Of a stretch of 64,000 nt of DNA, positions 42,996 through 52,647 are shown one piece after another. How positions within the stretch are numbered: position 1 is the first letter of the stretch; the number at the start of each line of letters is the position of its first letter. This stretch comes from Tessaracoccus lapidicaptus (lineage in GTDB: Bacteria; Actinomycetota; Actinomycetes; Propionibacteriales; Propionibacteriaceae). The stretch spans positions 124,001 to 188,000 of the forward strand of contig NZ_MBQD01000023.1 of assembly GCF_001693815.1 (NCBI RefSeq). The letters run 5' to 3'. The position numbers and the translations under genes are program-made. The notes under the pieces are model-generated. The model was not told the DNA's origin and did no database searches. It worked only from the letters and a program-made list of their open reading frames with translations.

Positions 42996-45406
42996 GGCGC
43001 CTCCCCTTCTCGGGCCGCCCGTCGGGCGGCGGTGGTGATGACGGCCGCGAGCGCGACCAGGACGAGACCCAGCACGGCCGCGAGCCATGCCGGGTCCAGG
43101 GCGAGCCGGGCGCGCCGGGCTCCGGTGATGAATCCGTAGTCGAGCCATCCCAGCAGGAGCGCCGCGGCGCCGATGCCGAGCCCGATGCCGCTCGCGACCG
43201 CGAGGAGGAGGCCCGGAGCCGTCTCCCAGACGACGCTGAGCCGGATGTCGCGGTCGGGCGCCCCCAGTGCGCGTAGCCGGGCGGTCGCGTCCCGTCTCGT
43301 CGCCGCACCGACCGCGTCGGCCGCGAGGATTGCGCCCGTCATGAGCACAAGTGTCGCCAGCCCGGTGGCCGTGGCCAGGCGCGCGAACGCGAGGGACGCG
43401 GGGACGTGTCGCCCGCGCAGCTGTTCCTCGGCCGTGCTCACCACCGCAGTGTCCAGCTGGACCCGCAGAGCGGACGCCACCTCGTCGGCCCGGGCGCCGT
43501 CCGCCACCGCCACCAGAGCGATGGTCGCCGTGGGCGCCTCGCCGCCTGCCGATGCCCACGCCTCCGAGGACACCAGGGCCCAGGCGTCCGGGGTGGCGAT
43601 CCCGGGCAGCAGGTCGCGGTGCCCGAGCAGACGCACCTGTCCGACGGAGCCGAGCCTCCCGCCGGTCGCCCCCTCCGGTACCAGGCCGCCGACCACGGCC
43701 GCGACGCCGTCCGCGGAGCCGAACAGCGCCGGCGGGAGACCCGGGTCCACGGGACTCCCCCGGTAGGCGTCGAGTAGATGGTCGTCCGCCGCCCACACGC
43801 CGACGTGGATCGTCTGCTCCGGCAGCTGGAGGGGCACGGCGTCGGCGACCCGGGCCACCCGCGCGACGGATGCCACGCCGTCGACCGACTCGATGCGGGC
43901 GACGACGTCGTCGGTCATCCGGGGTCCCGCGATCCGCACCGGCGCCCCGTTGAGGCCCCAGGCGGCGTCGCGCGCCGTCGCGTCGAGGCTCGCCGACACC
44001 GTGCCGCCGACGACGGCCACGGAGACGCCCAGCAGCACCGCGATCAGCGGCAGGGCTCCGCCGGAGCCCCGCAGGGCGCGCAGGACTCCGAGCAGCCCGG
44101 GCAGCGACCGGCGGGTCCGCAGCGGACCGACGAGGAGACGCAGCACCCCCTGCCGCAGCCGCCACACGAGGATGCCGCCGGCCACCGTGAGCAGGGTGGG
44201 TGCCACGGCGGCCAGCGCGTCCGTTCCCGACAGGGAGCCGACGCCGGCGCCCCGTCCGGGGCCGGGGAGGGCCGCATCGACCACCGCGTACCCCGCGAGC
44301 CCGCCGACGAGCAGCAACGCGACCCCCTCCGTCAGCGCCCAGGCCCGCAGCTGTCCGGGGGAGGCGCCGCGGGCCCGCACCAGCGCGGTCACCGTGGCCC
44401 GCCTCGCCCGGACTCCGACCGCCGCCAGCCACACCAGCAGGATGCTCAGCCCCACGGGTCCGGCGGCCATCGCGAGGACGAGCGCCGTCAGGGTCCGCTG
44501 CTGCACCGACACGGCGTCGAGCACGTCGCCGAGCTCGGAGAACAGCCGGATCGAGAGCCGCCCGTCCGTCGTGAGGTCGTGCGTGCGCGCGAGCGTGGCA
44601 GTCAGCTGCCCCGCCAGCACCTCGGCGTCCAGCCCGGCGCTCTCTGTGTCCGCACTGATCCCGTACCAGAGGGTGTGGATGATCTGGGGTCGCTTCCCCG
44701 ATACTCCGACGGCCAGGGCCCGCCGGTCCACGAACACGGCCGACACCAGCTCGGTGCCGAGGTTGGGATCGACCAGCTCCGCGTAGCGCACGCCCCGCGG
44801 GACCTGTTCCCACCTGCGGTCGTGCGGATCCGTCGGGCGGAACGTCCCCGCGAGGCGGATGCCGGGGAGGGGCTCGCTGCCCAGAACCCACCCGAGGCGC
44901 TCGGCGGCGTCGTGGAGCACGACGGCCTCCGTCACGGGATCCGCGGCGTCCGGTGGGCGGGGCCATGCCCCGGACACCAGGCGGGTGTGTTCCTCCAGCG
45001 TCGCGTCCACGAGGACCGCGAAGGTGAGGCGGTGGTACCCGGAGGACGCGGGAGGCGTCACGGAGAGGGGGAATCCCAGCTCGCCCAGGAGCTGCGGCGG
45101 CACGAGAACGTCGCGCAACGGCCGCGGCTGGGCCTGTCTGAGGTCCTCCGCCGCCTCGAGGTAGGCGGCGCCGGGGTCGGTCGTTGTCGCGGTCGCCGCC
45201 GGGGCGCCCCGCCAGCGCGCCATGAGATCGCCCTCCCGCGCGCTCAGGGTGGCGAACGCCCCGGACGTGGCTCGGCCCGCCAGGTCCGCGACGACCCTGG
45301 GTAGGGCGGCGATCAGCGCCACGGTCACCGCGACGGCGACCGCGACGGCGACGACGGGCGCCAGACCGGCGCGGAGCCGACTGACGATCCAGCTCAGCGG
45401 AGTCAT
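42992..45406 (-). CDS. FtsX-like ABC permease (exporter cassette)
   Basis: 804 residues. Large permease with an N-terminal helix, a long extracytoplasmic region (about 40-310), two blocks of helices near 315-440 and 685-790, and the FtsX-fold pattern of MacB-type systems (for example TALVRARGASPGQLRAWAL and ATARLRALGAPDRDIRLSV). Such proteins act as mechanotransmitters or lipid, peptide or antibiotic exporters; substrate unknown. ATG 45406 overlaps the upstream permease stop. Residues are Ala/Val/Arg-rich, as in its neighbour. Confidence 0.87.
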   Translation of the reverse strand: MTPLSWIVSRLRAGLAPVVAVAVAVAVTVALIAALPRVVADLAGRATSGAFATLSAREGDLMARWRGAPAATATTTDPGAAYLEAAEDLRQAQPRPLRDVLVPPQLLGELGFPLSVTPPASSGYHRLTFAVLVDATLEEHTRLVSGAWPRPPDAADPVTEAVVLHDAAERLGWVLGSEPLPGIRLAGTFRPTDPHDRRWEQVPRGVRYAELVDPNLGTELVSAVFVDRRALAVGVSGKRPQIIHTLWYGISADTESAGLDAEVLAGQLTATLARTHDLTTDGRLSIRLFSELGDVLDAVSVQQRTLTALVLAMAAGPVGLSILLVWLAAVGVRARRATVTALVRARGASPGQLRAWALTEGVALLLVGGLAGYAVVDAALPGPGRGAGVGSLSGTDALAAVAPTLLTVAGGILVWRLRQGVLRLLVGPLRTRRSLPGLLGVLRALRGSGGALPLIAVLLGVSVAVVGGTVSASLDATARDAAWGLNGAPVRIAGPRMTDDVVARIESVDGVASVARVARVADAVPLQLPEQTIHVGVWAADDHLLDAYRGSPVDPGLPPALFGSADGVAAVVGGLVPEGATGGRLGSVGQVRLLGHRDLLPGIATPDAWALVSSEAWASAGGEAPTATIALVAVADGARADEVASALRVQLDTAVVSTAEEQLRGRHVPASLAFARLATATGLATLVLMTGAILAADAVGAATRRDATARLRALGAPDRDIRLSVVWETAPGLLLAVASGIGLGIGAAALLLGWLDYGFITGARRARLALDPAWLAAVLGLVLVALAAVITTAARRAAREGEAP

Positions 45407-48400
45407 CCGTGCCCCCGCCCCACCCGCGCCGCCTGGCGCGAGACCGTTCGCACGACCATCGCCAGCCCGAGGCCCACCCCGGCGGCGAAGAGAGCCAGCA
45501 GCACGCCGAAGGGCCCGGTGTCGAGGCTCAGCGGCACGGGCCACGCCGGGTCAGCGCCCACCGCGGTCCGCACGAGAGGTGGTACCCCGACCCGTCCGGC
45601 CGCGGTGCCGGCCAGCACGCCGAGCAGCGCCGCCACCACCAGCACGGCGCCGTGCTCCAGCGCCCGGCTGCGCCCCTGGGCGGCCCCCGCCAGTCCCAGT
45701 CTGACGAGGATCTCCACCTCGCCGCGCCGGGCGTCGGCCTGCGCCACGAGCGTGGCCAGGATGCCCGCGATCGCCAGGATCAGACCACCGGCCGCTCCGG
45801 CCCAGAAGGTGCGGCGGGCGAGCTCCGCGACGGGAGATCCCGGCGGCGCCACGACGACGGTCTCGACGCCGGGCAGGGCGGCGATGCGGCCCGCGTTGGC
45901 GGCGACGTCGTCGGTGCGGACCCACACCTCCCGAGGCCACGGCATCGGATCCAGCGTCGCGGCCAGCGCTCTCGCCACCGCCCGGGAGTCAGCCAGGACC
46001 GCGTGCGCGTCGGTGGTGCCGGGCACCGCCGACGTCACGGCGGCGACCACGGCGGGCATGCGCCGTTGGAACGCGTCGACGTCGAACGTGTCGCCGACCT
46101 CCAGGGCCGCGGCCTCCGCCGTGGCCGGCGTGACGGCCACCGGCACCGCCACGGCGCCGGCCGGGGTCACGGCGGCGGCCGGATCGCGGCCGGTGAACGC
46201 GATCTGGGGCCCCATGCGCACCGTGGACAGCGCCCACGGCTCGCCCACCACCTGCCAGCCGCCCGCTGCGGATGTGAGGAGGGGCGGCACATCGGGTCGG
46301 TTGGTGGCGACGGCGACGCCCGCCAGCCCGCCGTCGGAGACGGTCTCGGTGAGGCCGACCTCCACCGGGGTCTCGGCCATCAGCCGCCGGTACGGCCCGG
46401 CGAAGGTCTCCGGCACCGCGACGTCCGAGGTCCACGATGCTCCTGGCCGCAGCGGCATCCCATCGGCGCTCACCGCGACCGTCAGCCTGACGGTGGCCCC
46501 CGTCGGCCCGCCACTGACCCGCAGCAGCAGGCCGTCCACGACGTGCGTCCCGCTCTCCGGGAGCGTGACGGTGCCCTCAGCGGCGACGATCCGGCCGGGC
46601 CGCGCCTCGACGGTGTCTCCCCACACGAGATCGAGGCCCCCCACGGCCAGGTCCACCGCGGGGATCCGACGGGATATCCCCGTGCTGGTGTCGCGGATGA
46701 GGACCTCGACCCTGGCGTCGGCCCCCTCGCGCAGGCGTTCGAGCTCGTCGCGCGTCAGGTCCCGGGCCGTCGCGACGGGGTCGACCACGTAGGGCGCCTC
46801 GGCCTGCCGCCGGCCCAGTTCGGGCAGCTGCCTGGCGGCGGCCAGCTGCCACGGGTCGAGGTCGAGTCCCCCCGTCAGCCGGACCGTCAGTTCGCGGGCG
46901 CCGTCTGGGACGGGCAGCGGTCCGGGGGGCTCGTGATCGGCGAGCTCCGGGGGCAGGCTGAGTCCGGCCGGCAGCGCGGCCGCGGCGCCGAGGCGGTCCA
47001 CCGGGCCGGCGACCAGCTTGACCGGTACGTCGCCCACCATCGCGGTCTCGTCGACCCACGCCGGGCTGGAGCCGGCGATCGTGGTGGACGTTCCCAGGTC
47101 CGGCAGCGCCGGCATGCCGCCGGCGGGAGGCCCGCCCAGGACCGCACGCAGGTCCGCGCCGCGCTCCAACGCCGCGATGTCCGCGCCGACCGCGCGGCTG
47201 GCCCCGCCGAACAGTCCGGTGATCGTGACCCCGCCCAGCGCCAGGATCGACAGGACCAGCGGGACGGTGGCGGTGGCGGCACCACGCAGCACGTGCGCCC
47301 CGGCGAGCCAGGACACGACTCCGCGCGACGGCACCACGGGTCCGGCCGGCGACACCCCGATCCGAGCCAGAGCGGCAGCGACGTCGCGCCGCCCCTGGGC
47401 GGCCGCCCCCGACCTCACCGCCATGCCCGCGTGCGCCGCCCCGACGCCCACCAGCGCCGCGAACGCCGTCGCCGCGCCCACCGCCGCACCCACCAGCACC
47501 TGCGGCGTCTGCGCCCAGGAGCCGGCCAGGACGCGCAGCGCGGCGACGCCGACGCCGGCCCCCGCGAGCCCACCGACCGTCACCACGAGCGCCGCCTCAA
47601 CAGCGGCGACCCCCGTCCACTGAGCGACGGTAGCGCCGCGCGCCAGGAGCAGGCGGGTCTCCCTCGCGCGCGCCAGGGCGACGACGTGCGCCACCTGACC
47701 GACGGCCGCGGCCGCGACGGCCCACGCCAGGCCGATCGGCACGATCCCGAGGCGGCGCGCGTCGGCCCAGCCCGCGGCCGCCGATGCCACCCGATCGGCC
47801 AGTGCCCCGTGGACCGTGACCCCGCGGCCAGTGTCGTCGGCGACTTCCGCCAGCTCCTTGGCCCGGACGGCCCCGGAGCTGAGCGCCGCGAAGTCGTCCG
47901 CCTCGACGCGGTCGAGCGCCGGCTCCAGGAACCAGGCGAGCACCGGAGTGCCGGGGAGTTGGGTGATGACCGTCCGCGACACCAGGAGGGGGCCGATGAG
48001 CGCCCCCTCGGCGCCCCGCACGGCCAGCGGATCGGCCACCCAGCGCGACTCGGACGGATCGACCGGCCGCCACGTGGCGGTGACGGTCAGCAGCCGCCCC
48101 CCGACCTCGATCGTGTCACCGGGCCGGACGCCCAGGCGCTGGGCCGCGTCGGCCTGGAGCGCTGCCTCGTCGTCGGCGGAGGGTTCCCGTCCCGTCAGGG
48201 CAAGTCCTTCGGTTCCGGACCCGGCATGGCGCGCCACGACGCGCGCCTCACCGACCCGCACCGGCTCGGCGTCGATCGACGTGGTCACCACCACTCGCGC
48301 GGGCGCGAAACCGGCCTCGAGTGCCGAGCGTGCCCGGCGGTCCTGGGCGTCGATGTCGGACCCCGCCCGCGCCCGGACCGTGAGGGTCGCGGGCGAAGGA

Positions 48401-48558
48401 CCAGCGAGAGCGTCCCGGGCCGCGGCTGAGGCGACCGCATCGGTCAGACCGGCGACGACGCCCAGCACGGCTGCGGCCATGACCACCAGGCCGATGAGCA
48501 CAGCGGGGAGCGCGGGCCGCGCGCGGACGCGCGCGACGCCCCAGCCGGTCCACTGCAT
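45403..48558 (-). CDS. Large FtsX-like ABC permease (exporter cassette, first gene)
   Basis: 1051 residues. N-terminal helix (ALPAVLIGLVVMAAAVLGVVAGL), then a large extracytoplasmic domain, a first helix block at about 275-455, a second extracytoplasmic domain and a C-terminal block near 930-1040. MacB-type periplasmic domains are divergent here and no known substrate domain is recognisable. It is the first gene of the operon. The -10 TAGGGT (48570-48565) places the transcript start on ATG 48558. It overlaps the next gene by ATGA. Confidence 0.87.
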   Translation of the reverse strand: MQWTGWGVARVRARPALPAVLIGLVVMAAAVLGVVAGLTDAVASAAARDALAGPSPATLTVRARAGSDIDAQDRRARSALEAGFAPARVVVTTSIDAEPVRVGEARVVARHAGSGTEGLALTGREPSADDEAALQADAAQRLGVRPGDTIEVGGRLLTVTATWRPVDPSESRWVADPLAVRGAEGALIGPLLVSRTVITQLPGTPVLAWFLEPALDRVEADDFAALSSGAVRAKELAEVADDTGRGVTVHGALADRVASAAAGWADARRLGIVPIGLAWAVAAAAVGQVAHVVALARARETRLLLARGATVAQWTGVAAVEAALVVTVGGLAGAGVGVAALRVLAGSWAQTPQVLVGAAVGAATAFAALVGVGAAHAGMAVRSGAAAQGRRDVAAALARIGVSPAGPVVPSRGVVSWLAGAHVLRGAATATVPLVLSILALGGVTITGLFGGASRAVGADIAALERGADLRAVLGGPPAGGMPALPDLGTSTTIAGSSPAWVDETAMVGDVPVKLVAGPVDRLGAAAALPAGLSLPPELADHEPPGPLPVPDGARELTVRLTGGLDLDPWQLAAARQLPELGRRQAEAPYVVDPVATARDLTRDELERLREGADARVEVLIRDTSTGISRRIPAVDLAVGGLDLVWGDTVEARPGRIVAAEGTVTLPESGTHVVDGLLLRVSGGPTGATVRLTVAVSADGMPLRPGASWTSDVAVPETFAGPYRRLMAETPVEVGLTETVSDGGLAGVAVATNRPDVPPLLTSAAGGWQVVGEPWALSTVRMGPQIAFTGRDPAAAVTPAGAVAVPVAVTPATAEAAALEVGDTFDVDAFQRRMPAVVAAVTSAVPGTTDAHAVLADSRAVARALAATLDPMPWPREVWVRTDDVAANAGRIAALPGVETVVVAPPGSPVAELARRTFWAGAAGGLILAIAGILATLVAQADARRGEVEILVRLGLAGAAQGRSRALEHGAVLVVAALLGVLAGTAAGRVGVPPLVRTAVGADPAWPVPLSLDTGPFGVLLALFAAGVGLGLAMVVRTVSRQAARVGRGHG

Positions 48559-48564
48559 CCTCGC

Positions 48565-48570
48565 ACCCTA
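48565..48570 (-). promoter_or_regulatory. -10 element of the exporter operon (leaderless)
   Basis: TAGGGT on the minus strand followed by six bases and ATG 48558 gives an exactly leaderless transcript. No good -35 is visible. Confidence 0.5.
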
Positions 48571-48585
48571 GCCCCGCGGGGCCGG

Positions 48586-49527
48586 TCAGCTGCCAGGCGG
48601 TACCGTAGCCGGCTCCGGGGCGCCGATCTCGGCTGCCAGTCGTCGCTCCTCGACGGCATCGGGATGGTCCTTGGACAGCAACATGACGCCGTAGACCGCG
48701 ATCGCGCCGGTCACGGCCATGCCGACCGCCGGGCCGACGCCCATGTCCATGCCCTCTCCGAGCACGATGAGGCCGAAGAGAACGGCGACGAACGGGTCGA
48801 CCGTGGTCATGGTGCCGACGGTGATCTCGGCGGGCCCCGACGCGTAGCCCTGCTGGATCATCCAGACGCCGAGGCCGTAGCAGGCCAGCATCATGAGCAC
48901 CGTGGCCAGCACCTCGAACCCGCCGAACGGCTGCCCGTGCTTGAGCACCAGGTCCATGGCCGCCTTCATGAACCCCGAGGCCAGGCCGTAGAAGGTCGCG
49001 CCGACCGAGGACCACATCATCGCCCGCGCCCACGGGGCGGCCTTGGTGGCGAGGTACGACAGGACCGCGCAGATGGCGCACACGACCAGGAAGGCGATGA
49101 ACATCGGCGCGAACTCGACCTGCTTCTCCCCGGTCGCGAACAGCGACGAGAACACGGTGAACCCGACGACGCCGGCGACGGTGACCGCCACGGCGATCCA
49201 CATCTTGTGGCTGAGCGCGTGCTTGTGGATGCGCGCGGCGAGCAGCACCGACCAGGGCACCGCCAGGATGCCGACGGGCTGCACCACCGCCACCGGTGCG
49301 AAGGACAGCGCGACGAGGTGGATGGCCGCCCCCATGAAGACGAACGTCAGCCCCAGCAGCCACTTCGGGATGGTGAACAGCTTCAGCAGCCCGGCGAAGG
49401 TGAGCTTGTTCGACGACGCCGTCGCCGAGGGGTGGAACGTCGACTTCACTCCGAGGCTCTGGAGGATGGCCCCGCTCGCGAAGAGGAACGAGGACACCAC
49501 CTGCATTCCGATGGCCAGCACGATCAC
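48586..49527 (-). CDS. DMT-superfamily (EamA/NIPA-like) membrane transporter
   Basis: 313 residues, nine to ten predicted transmembrane helices. Pairs of helices resemble EamA/drug-metabolite transporters and the NIPA magnesium transporters (FMGAAIHLVALSFAPVAVVQPVG, and GPAEITVGTMTTVDPFVAVLFG). Both folds are similar, so substrate is open. GTG 49527 start with AAAGG upstream at a loose distance. It is followed by a 12-base gap and then the exporter operon promoter; a terminator hairpin separates it from the L,D-transpeptidase. Confidence 0.8.
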   Translation of the reverse strand: MIVLAIGMQVVSSFLFASGAILQSLGVKSTFHPSATASSNKLTFAGLLKLFTIPKWLLGLTFVFMGAAIHLVALSFAPVAVVQPVGILAVPWSVLLAARIHKHALSHKMWIAVAVTVAGVVGFTVFSSLFATGEKQVEFAPMFIAFLVVCAICAVLSYLATKAAPWARAMMWSSVGATFYGLASGFMKAAMDLVLKHGQPFGGFEVLATVLMMLACYGLGVWMIQQGYASGPAEITVGTMTTVDPFVAVLFGLIVLGEGMDMGVGPAVGMAVTGAIAVYGVMLLSKDHPDAVEERRLAAEIGAPEPATVPPGS

Positions 49528-49586
49528 GCGGCTATCCGCCTTTCACTCAAATGACTCCGACGAGCCTACCTCTCGGTCGCGTCGAT

Positions 49587-49616
49587 CCCGTCGGACTGTG
49601 GTCTCAGTCCGACGGG
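49587..49616 (-). terminator. Terminator hairpin after the L,D-transpeptidase gene
   Basis: CCCGTCGGACT (49587-49597) and AGTCCGACGGG (49606-49616) form a perfect 11-bp stem with an 8-base loop, 12 bases past the L,D-transpeptidase stop. No clear U-tract, as is common in actinobacteria. Confidence 0.72.
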
Positions 49617-49628
49617 ACTCAGGTGACG

Positions 49629-50816
49629 TCAGTAGACGACGACCTTGTCACCGACCCGCGCGGTGTCGAACAGCGCGGCGACGGCCGCCTTGTCGCGGAC
49701 ATTGACGCAGCCATGGGAGGCGCCGTTGTATCCGTTGCGGGCGAAGTCCGCCGAATAGTGGACCGCCTGCCCACCGCTGAAGAACAGCGCGTAGGGCATG
49801 GGCGTGTCGTACAGACTCGAGACGTGGTCGCGTGACTTCCAGTACACCGAGAAGACGCCGTTGCGGGTGGGGGTGAGCTCGGAGCCGAACCGCACGTCCA
49901 TCGTCATCCGGATGCTGCCGTCGACCACCCAGGCCAACCGGCGTTGCGACTTCGAGATGCAGATCACGCGGCCGCTCAGGCAGCGGTCGTCCAGCGTCAT
50001 CGATGACGGCTTCGGCGTCGCGACGATGTTGTTGAGTTCGTCGCTCGTCGGCTTGCGCGTCATGGCGTAGAGCCGGTCCTTCGTCCGCTGGTCGACCTCA
50101 CCCGTCACCGGGATCTGCCGCTTGCCCTGGAATCCGCTGACCGCCTCGGCCGTCTTCGGGCCGTAGATGCCGTCGATCTTGGGCGCATACCAGCCGATCT
50201 GCTTGAGCCGGGCCTGAAGGTCCTTCACGGCGTCACCCGTGGCACCCTCGGCCAGGAGCGCCGGGCCGGGGCGCATGATGTTGTACATCTCGTCGCGGGT
50301 GGGTTCCCGCGTCATGGCCACGAGGCGGTCCAGCGTCGTCTGGTCCACCTGGCCGGTGACCGGAATGCCGCGCTTGGCCTGGAAGCCCTCGACGGCCAAC
50401 CGGGTCGCATCGTCGTACGTGCCGGAGACGGGTCCCTCCATCCACTGGATCTGCTGGAGGCGGTGCTGCAGCGCGCGGACGTCGTCACCCTCGTCACCGA
50501 GCGCCATCAGCGCGGGCGGGGCCGACGGCGTCGGTGGGGCGGTCGCGGTGGGATCGGTGGTCGGGCTCGGCTCCACACTGGGAGTCGGCTCGGAACTGGG
50601 AGTGGGCTCGACACTGGGCTCGGGCTCCGGTGCCGGGCTCGGTTCAACGCTGGGCGGCGGTGCGTCGTCTGACCCGGGCTGCGGGGCCCGGGGGGACACG
50701 GTGGCGCTGGGCACAGCGGAGGGCGCGAGCCCGGCCGGAGCGCACGCGCCGGTGGCGAGGGCGACGGCGACGGCCAGGCTGGTGACGATCCTCCGCGCGG
50801 TGGGCAGAGCGGACAT
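49629..50816 (-). CDS. L,D-transpeptidase with two peptidoglycan-binding domains
   Basis: 395 residues. Exported enzyme that makes 3-3 peptidoglycan crosslinks or remodels the wall. A signal peptide ends near GACAPAG (a possible lipoprotein site), then a Pro/Ser/Glu/Thr-rich linker with repeats such as SVEPTPSSEPTPSVEPSP, two PG_binding_1 domains (about 108-165 and 190-245) and a YkuD domain (about 283-395) with GGQAVHYSADF and the catalytic SHGCVNVRD, Cys near residue 370. Each PG-binding domain is followed by a similar helix ending TRxPTxDExxNI, showing internal duplication. Confidence 0.9.
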   Translation of the reverse strand: MSALPTARRIVTSLAVAVALATGACAPAGLAPSAVPSATVSPRAPQPGSDDAPPPSVEPSPAPEPEPSVEPTPSSEPTPSVEPSPTTDPTATAPPTPSAPPALMALGDEGDDVRALQHRLQQIQWMEGPVSGTYDDATRLAVEGFQAKRGIPVTGQVDQTTLDRLVAMTREPTRDEMYNIMRPGPALLAEGATGDAVKDLQARLKQIGWYAPKIDGIYGPKTAEAVSGFQGKRQIPVTGEVDQRTKDRLYAMTRKPTSDELNNIVATPKPSSMTLDDRCLSGRVICISKSQRRLAWVVDGSIRMTMDVRFGSELTPTRNGVFSVYWKSRDHVSSLYDTPMPYALFFSGGQAVHYSADFARNGYNGASHGCVNVRDKAAVAALFDTARVGDKVVVY

Positions 50817-50859
50817 GGTGACCTCACAGTAGGGGAAGCGCTGACGTGTCAGCGGCAGC

Positions 50860-51795
50860 TTAGGCGGGAGGTGGGGTCGCGCCGGTCCTCAACACGCCCG
50901 TCTCCTCACTCCCACTACGCCCGGGGACCCGCCCCCGGTTGCACAGGGCCGTCAGCGAGTCGATCAGTGCACCGCGCAGCGGGGCCGCCCGCTCCGTAAA
51001 CACCCGTTGGCGCGCCACGTAGTCGGCGCGGCCAGCGGCGGTTTCGACCGGGATCGGCTCATATCCCCACCCGGTGAGGTCATAGGCGGAGGCCTGCATA
51101 TCCACCGCGCGGATGTCGCGCGCCAACCGGAACGTGGCGAACACCAGGTCTGAGGACACGGCGGGAGTGAGTTTGCCCGCCCACTTGTACAAGTCCATGT
51201 TGACGTGCAGGCAGCCGGGCTGGTCGAACTCCGCCTGCCGTTCGCGGGTCGGGTGGAGCAGGTTGAGCGGCTTGGCCGCGGGCGTGAAGAAGCGGAACGC
51301 GTCGATGTGGGTACAGCGGCATCCCACCTCCTCGACGATCCGGGCGATCTCGGCGGGCGGGTATCTCAGCGGCAGGTACGGGTGGCGGCTCTCGTCGGGG
51401 CGAAGCCGGTAGACCATCGCCCACTCGTGCATGCCGAAGCAGCCGAAGCGCGCGGGAGCCGCCTCCGTCGCCGTCAGGAGATCCAGCGCGGTTCGCACCG
51501 TCCCGCCGCGCTGAGCCAGGAAGGCGTCGCCGTCCAGGGTGACCGCGCCGGACGGGAGCACCCGGTAGCGCCCCGCCCGCGCGTACTCGGCCGCGTCGGC
51601 GAGCGCCACCCCCGCGCCCGGATGCCACTGGGCCAGCTGCGACGGCCGCAGCGTGTAGTAGTGGAACAGGAAGTCGTCGACGGGGTGCTTGACTCCCCTG
51701 TCCCTCCGCGCCACGACGTCGGCCAGCTCGGCCTCGACGGCGCTGGCATGCGCCTCGGCGCGGGCCTGCCAGTCGGCGCGTTCCAGGACGATCAC
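50860..51795 (-). CDS. Conserved actinobacterial protein often labelled 3-methyladenine DNA glycosylase
   Basis: 311 residues. The sequence contains PVDDFLFHYYTLRPSQLAQWHPG, FGCFGMHEWAMVYR and PGCLHVNMDLYKWAGKL, motifs I associate with an actinobacterial family annotated as 3-methyladenine DNA glycosylase. No helix-hairpin-helix is visible and the activity is, as far as I know, not demonstrated. GTG 51795 overlaps the upstream metallopeptidase stop as GTGA, so the two are co-translated. Confidence 0.7.
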   Translation of the reverse strand: MIVLERADWQARAEAHASAVEAELADVVARRDRGVKHPVDDFLFHYYTLRPSQLAQWHPGAGVALADAAEYARAGRYRVLPSGAVTLDGDAFLAQRGGTVRTALDLLTATEAAPARFGCFGMHEWAMVYRLRPDESRHPYLPLRYPPAEIARIVEEVGCRCTHIDAFRFFTPAAKPLNLLHPTRERQAEFDQPGCLHVNMDLYKWAGKLTPAVSSDLVFATFRLARDIRAVDMQASAYDLTGWGYEPIPVETAAGRADYVARQRVFTERAAPLRGALIDSLTALCNRGRVPGRSGSEETGVLRTGATPPPA

Positions 51796-52487
51796 GGCCG
51801 TCCCCGCAGGGCACGCCGGCGGACCCGCCACTCCGGCAGGAGGGCGTCCATCCACCGGGTGAAGCCGGCGCCGTGGCCGCGCTCGTGCAGGTGGACCAGC
51901 TCATGCACCAGGACGTACTCCAGAGCCCACGGCTCGAGCTCGGCGAGTGCGACGTTGAGCGTGACGACGGCGGTGCGGGTGTTGCACGTCCCCCACCGGC
52001 TGGTCATGCGCCGCCAGCGGACCGACGAGGGAGAGCGTCCGACCCGCGCGCACCACCGGTCGAGGAGCGGCTCGAGCGCCAGGGCGAGTTCGCGGCGGTA
52101 GAGCCCGTCGAGCGCCCGACGGCGGGCGGCGTCGTCCTTGCCCACCAGCCGGAGGACGCCGCCGTCGCGCCGGGCCGAGGCCTTGGACCCGCCGGCCACC
52201 GACACCTCGTGCCACCGGCCCCAGAGCCGTGCCCTGCCCCCGTCCGTGAGCGGTTCCTGCGCCGGGGCGGCCATCCGGACCGTGGTCTGCGAGCGGGCGA
52301 TCCACGCGCGGTTGGCGATGACGAAGTCCTCGATCCGCTCCAGCGGCACCCCCAGCGGCACCGACACCGCCAGGCGGCCGTCCGGGGGCAGCACGCGGAG
52401 TCGGAGGTTCTTGATGGGCTTGTAGGACACCTCCATCAGTCTCCCGTCGAGGCGCAGGACGGCGGTGGAGACGGTGCGCGCGGACAT
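51792..52487 (-). CDS. YgjP/DUF45-type metal-dependent hydrolase
   Basis: 231 residues. Zinc metallopeptidase-like domain with VLVHELVHLHERGHG (HExxH) near residue 195 and the family helix SRWGTCNTRT. The N-terminal half holds the DUF45 beta region. A partner of SprT-like enzymes is possible; substrate unknown. The minus-strand -10 TATCAT (52500-52495) is seven bases before ATG 52487, so that start is preferred over ATG 52496, which lies inside the -10. Confidence 0.85.
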   Translation of the reverse strand: MSARTVSTAVLRLDGRLMEVSYKPIKNLRLRVLPPDGRLAVSVPLGVPLERIEDFVIANRAWIARSQTTVRMAAPAQEPLTDGGRARLWGRWHEVSVAGGSKASARRDGGVLRLVGKDDAARRRALDGLYRRELALALEPLLDRWCARVGRSPSSVRWRRMTSRWGTCNTRTAVVTLNVALAELEPWALEYVLVHELVHLHERGHGAGFTRWMDALLPEWRVRRRALRGRP

Positions 52488-52546
52488 GCCGGTCATGATA
52501 GGTCGCCGCCTCCGACAGAATCGACGCCCGGCCCGCGCCGCCCACT

Positions 52547-52568
52547 GTTCACATGAGCTTCATGGCGC
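52547..52568 (+). promoter_or_regulatory. Possible PHO-box-like direct repeat upstream of pit
   Basis: GTTCACATGAG followed directly by CTTCATGGCGC resembles the 11-base direct repeats bound by PhoP in Streptomyces; the first unit matches GTTCAC well, the second only partly. It lies 80 bases before the phosphate transporter start. Weak evidence. Confidence 0.25.
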
Positions 52569-52647
52569 AGGCCTGCCGGTGAGCCTGTCGCTGCCGTAAC
52601 CTGCCCCCGATTGCGCGATCCCGCCCGCCACGTAGCAGACTGGACCC

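Noticed and set aside
43778-48429. Long plus-strand open frames antisense to the two permeases
   Set aside because: Composition reflects the Ala/Gly-rich permease codons; no recognisable protein features.
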